Below, piece after piece: positions 63,641 through 64,000 of a stretch of 64,000 bases of DNA; position 1 is the first letter of the stretch; every line of letters begins with the position of its first letter. The stretch spans positions 144,860 to 208,859 of the forward strand of contig DEJJ01000034.1 in assembly GCA_002353285.1 (NCBI GenBank), in the 5' to 3' direction. A program made the translations under genes and the position numbers. This DNA is from Porphyromonadaceae bacterium UBA2751 (GTDB lineage Bacteria; Bacteroidota; Bacteroidia; Bacteroidales; Muribaculaceae). The notes below the pieces were generated by a model. The model made no database searches. It worked only from the letters and a program-made list of their open reading frames with translations, and was not told the origin of the DNA.

Positions 63641-63958
63641 ATGATGAACACAATGTCTATCAAATGTATCAAGCGACTGCGACACGAACTCAACGACGAC
63701 AACATGTCCAAGCAATTCAAGTACAGTAAGTTCAGCGGCGAGCCGTTCCACTCGGTGCCCCTCAACTGTGTCGTCAGCTGCTCACCCGAGTCACCCGAGT
63801 CACTTGAGTCACTTGAGTCACTTGAGTCACCCGAGTCAGTTGAGTCAGTTGAGTCACTTGAGTCACTTGAGTCAAGCGAGTCAGTTGAGTCACTTGAGTC
63901 ACCCGAGTCAGTTGAAACAATAATTTTAGTGCGAAGCACCATTATAATTTTAACGTGA
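63641..63958 (+). CDS. small protein with a Glu-Ser-Leu/Pro/Val tandem repeat
   Basis: A reading frame of 105 codons starting MMNTMSIKCIKRLRHELND. Residues about 48-92 consist of triplets ESP, ESL and ESV made by a 9-nt DNA repeat. The first 45 residues are ordinary and charged; the last 12 are hydrophobic. I recognise no family. Support for it being a gene is the upstream promoter and the intact frame through a repeat of period 9. Against it, the opposite strand is also open over the same stretch, and repeats of this kind are usually intergenic here. Confidence 0.35.
   Translation: MMNTMSIKCIKRLRHELNDDNMSKQFKYSKFSGEPFHSVPLNCVVSCSPESPESLESLESLESPESVESVESLESLESSESVESLESPESVETIILVRSTIIILT
63781..63915 (+). 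repeat. GAGTCACTT-type 9-nt tandem repeat
   Basis: About fifteen 9-nt units GAGTCA(C/G)NN (variants CTT, CCC, GTT, AGC). Because 9 is a multiple of three, frames on both strands stay open. The GAGT core resembles the GAGTT units of the heptanucleotide tracts elsewhere in the window. Confidence 0.9.
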
Positions 63959-64000
63959 GTTCGATGAATTTATCATCTGATAATCATTGCGTTAGCAACT

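Noticed and set aside
63408..63644. Plus-strand frame of 78 codons through the MITE-like element
   Set aside because: It begins and ends with the element's own repeats and is made of its palindromes; openness is probably chance.
63634..63942. Minus-strand Ser-Asp-Ser repeat frame
   Set aside because: It is the mirror of the 9-nt repeat and has no upstream promoter; the plus-strand reading is better supported.

Overview
The window is a chromosomal segment of a member of the Bacteroidales. The signs are promoters of the TTG/TTTG-N18-21-TAnnTTTG type ahead of many genes, no Shine-Dalgarno sites, Bacteroidota-type proteins (DUF4105, DUF4954, DUF2027-Smr, OMP_b-brl_3, C10 peptidase, dockerin/leucine-rich secreted protein) and conserved C-terminal secretion-type tails. 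Intermediate GC and the tail sequences suggest Muribaculaceae or a relative such as Prevotellaceae. That placement is an inference; a marker-gene tree would settle it.

Layout. 1-5.2 kb: start of a family 2 glycosyltransferase running off the left edge, a DUF2752/CD225 membrane pair, a secreted-protein remnant, a CYTH-ATPase and an ATP-grasp-like protein carrying an in-frame repeat insertion, and a DUF3298 protein. 5.2-13 kb: a candidate small RNA, a DUF4105 protein, a large hairpin-rich repeat, secA, a secreted protein, a YpfJ-type zinc peptidase and tRNA-Lys(CTT). 13-23 kb: a pseudogene tail, an esterase, holB, an AddB-like nuclease/helicase subunit, a DKNYY lipoprotein and an overlapping ECF sigma/anti-sigma-like/periplasmic/outer-membrane-barrel operon. 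22.9-28.3 kb: an AT-richer island bounded by a 19-bp direct repeat of the 3' end of tRNA-Ser(GCT). It holds an XRE regulator, gene remnants, two unknown proteins and a tight row of a PD-(D/E)XK-like protein, an RNase J-like metallo-beta-lactamase protein and a calcineurin-type phosphoesterase. 28.4-43.8 kb: a DegT aminotransferase, cyuA, rplY-pth-hslR, a DUF4954 protein, cstA, a short UvrA paralogue, a DEAD-box helicase, speA and a small secreted protein. 43.8-64 kb: valS, an EptA-type transferase, an ABC-F ATPase, the fumarate reductase/succinate dehydrogenase operon, a C10 protease with a lipoprotein, a beta-helix/LRR/dockerin protein, a DUF2027-Smr protein, a MITE-like element and a protein with a 9-nt coding repeat.

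Most genes are housekeeping, in one- to four-gene units. The accessory content is the tRNA-Ser island plus several repeat families: heptanucleotide tracts between genes (one inside a gene), a dispersed repeat made of short hairpins whose stems change between copies while remaining self-complementary, a 241-bp element with 18-bp terminal inverted repeats and 10-bp target duplications, and a pair of repeats around a CCACGGC hairpin. No rRNA, CRISPR array, integrase or transposase gene was seen. The best candidates for something new are the three-gene nucleic-acid-enzyme module of the island and the variable-hairpin repeats.
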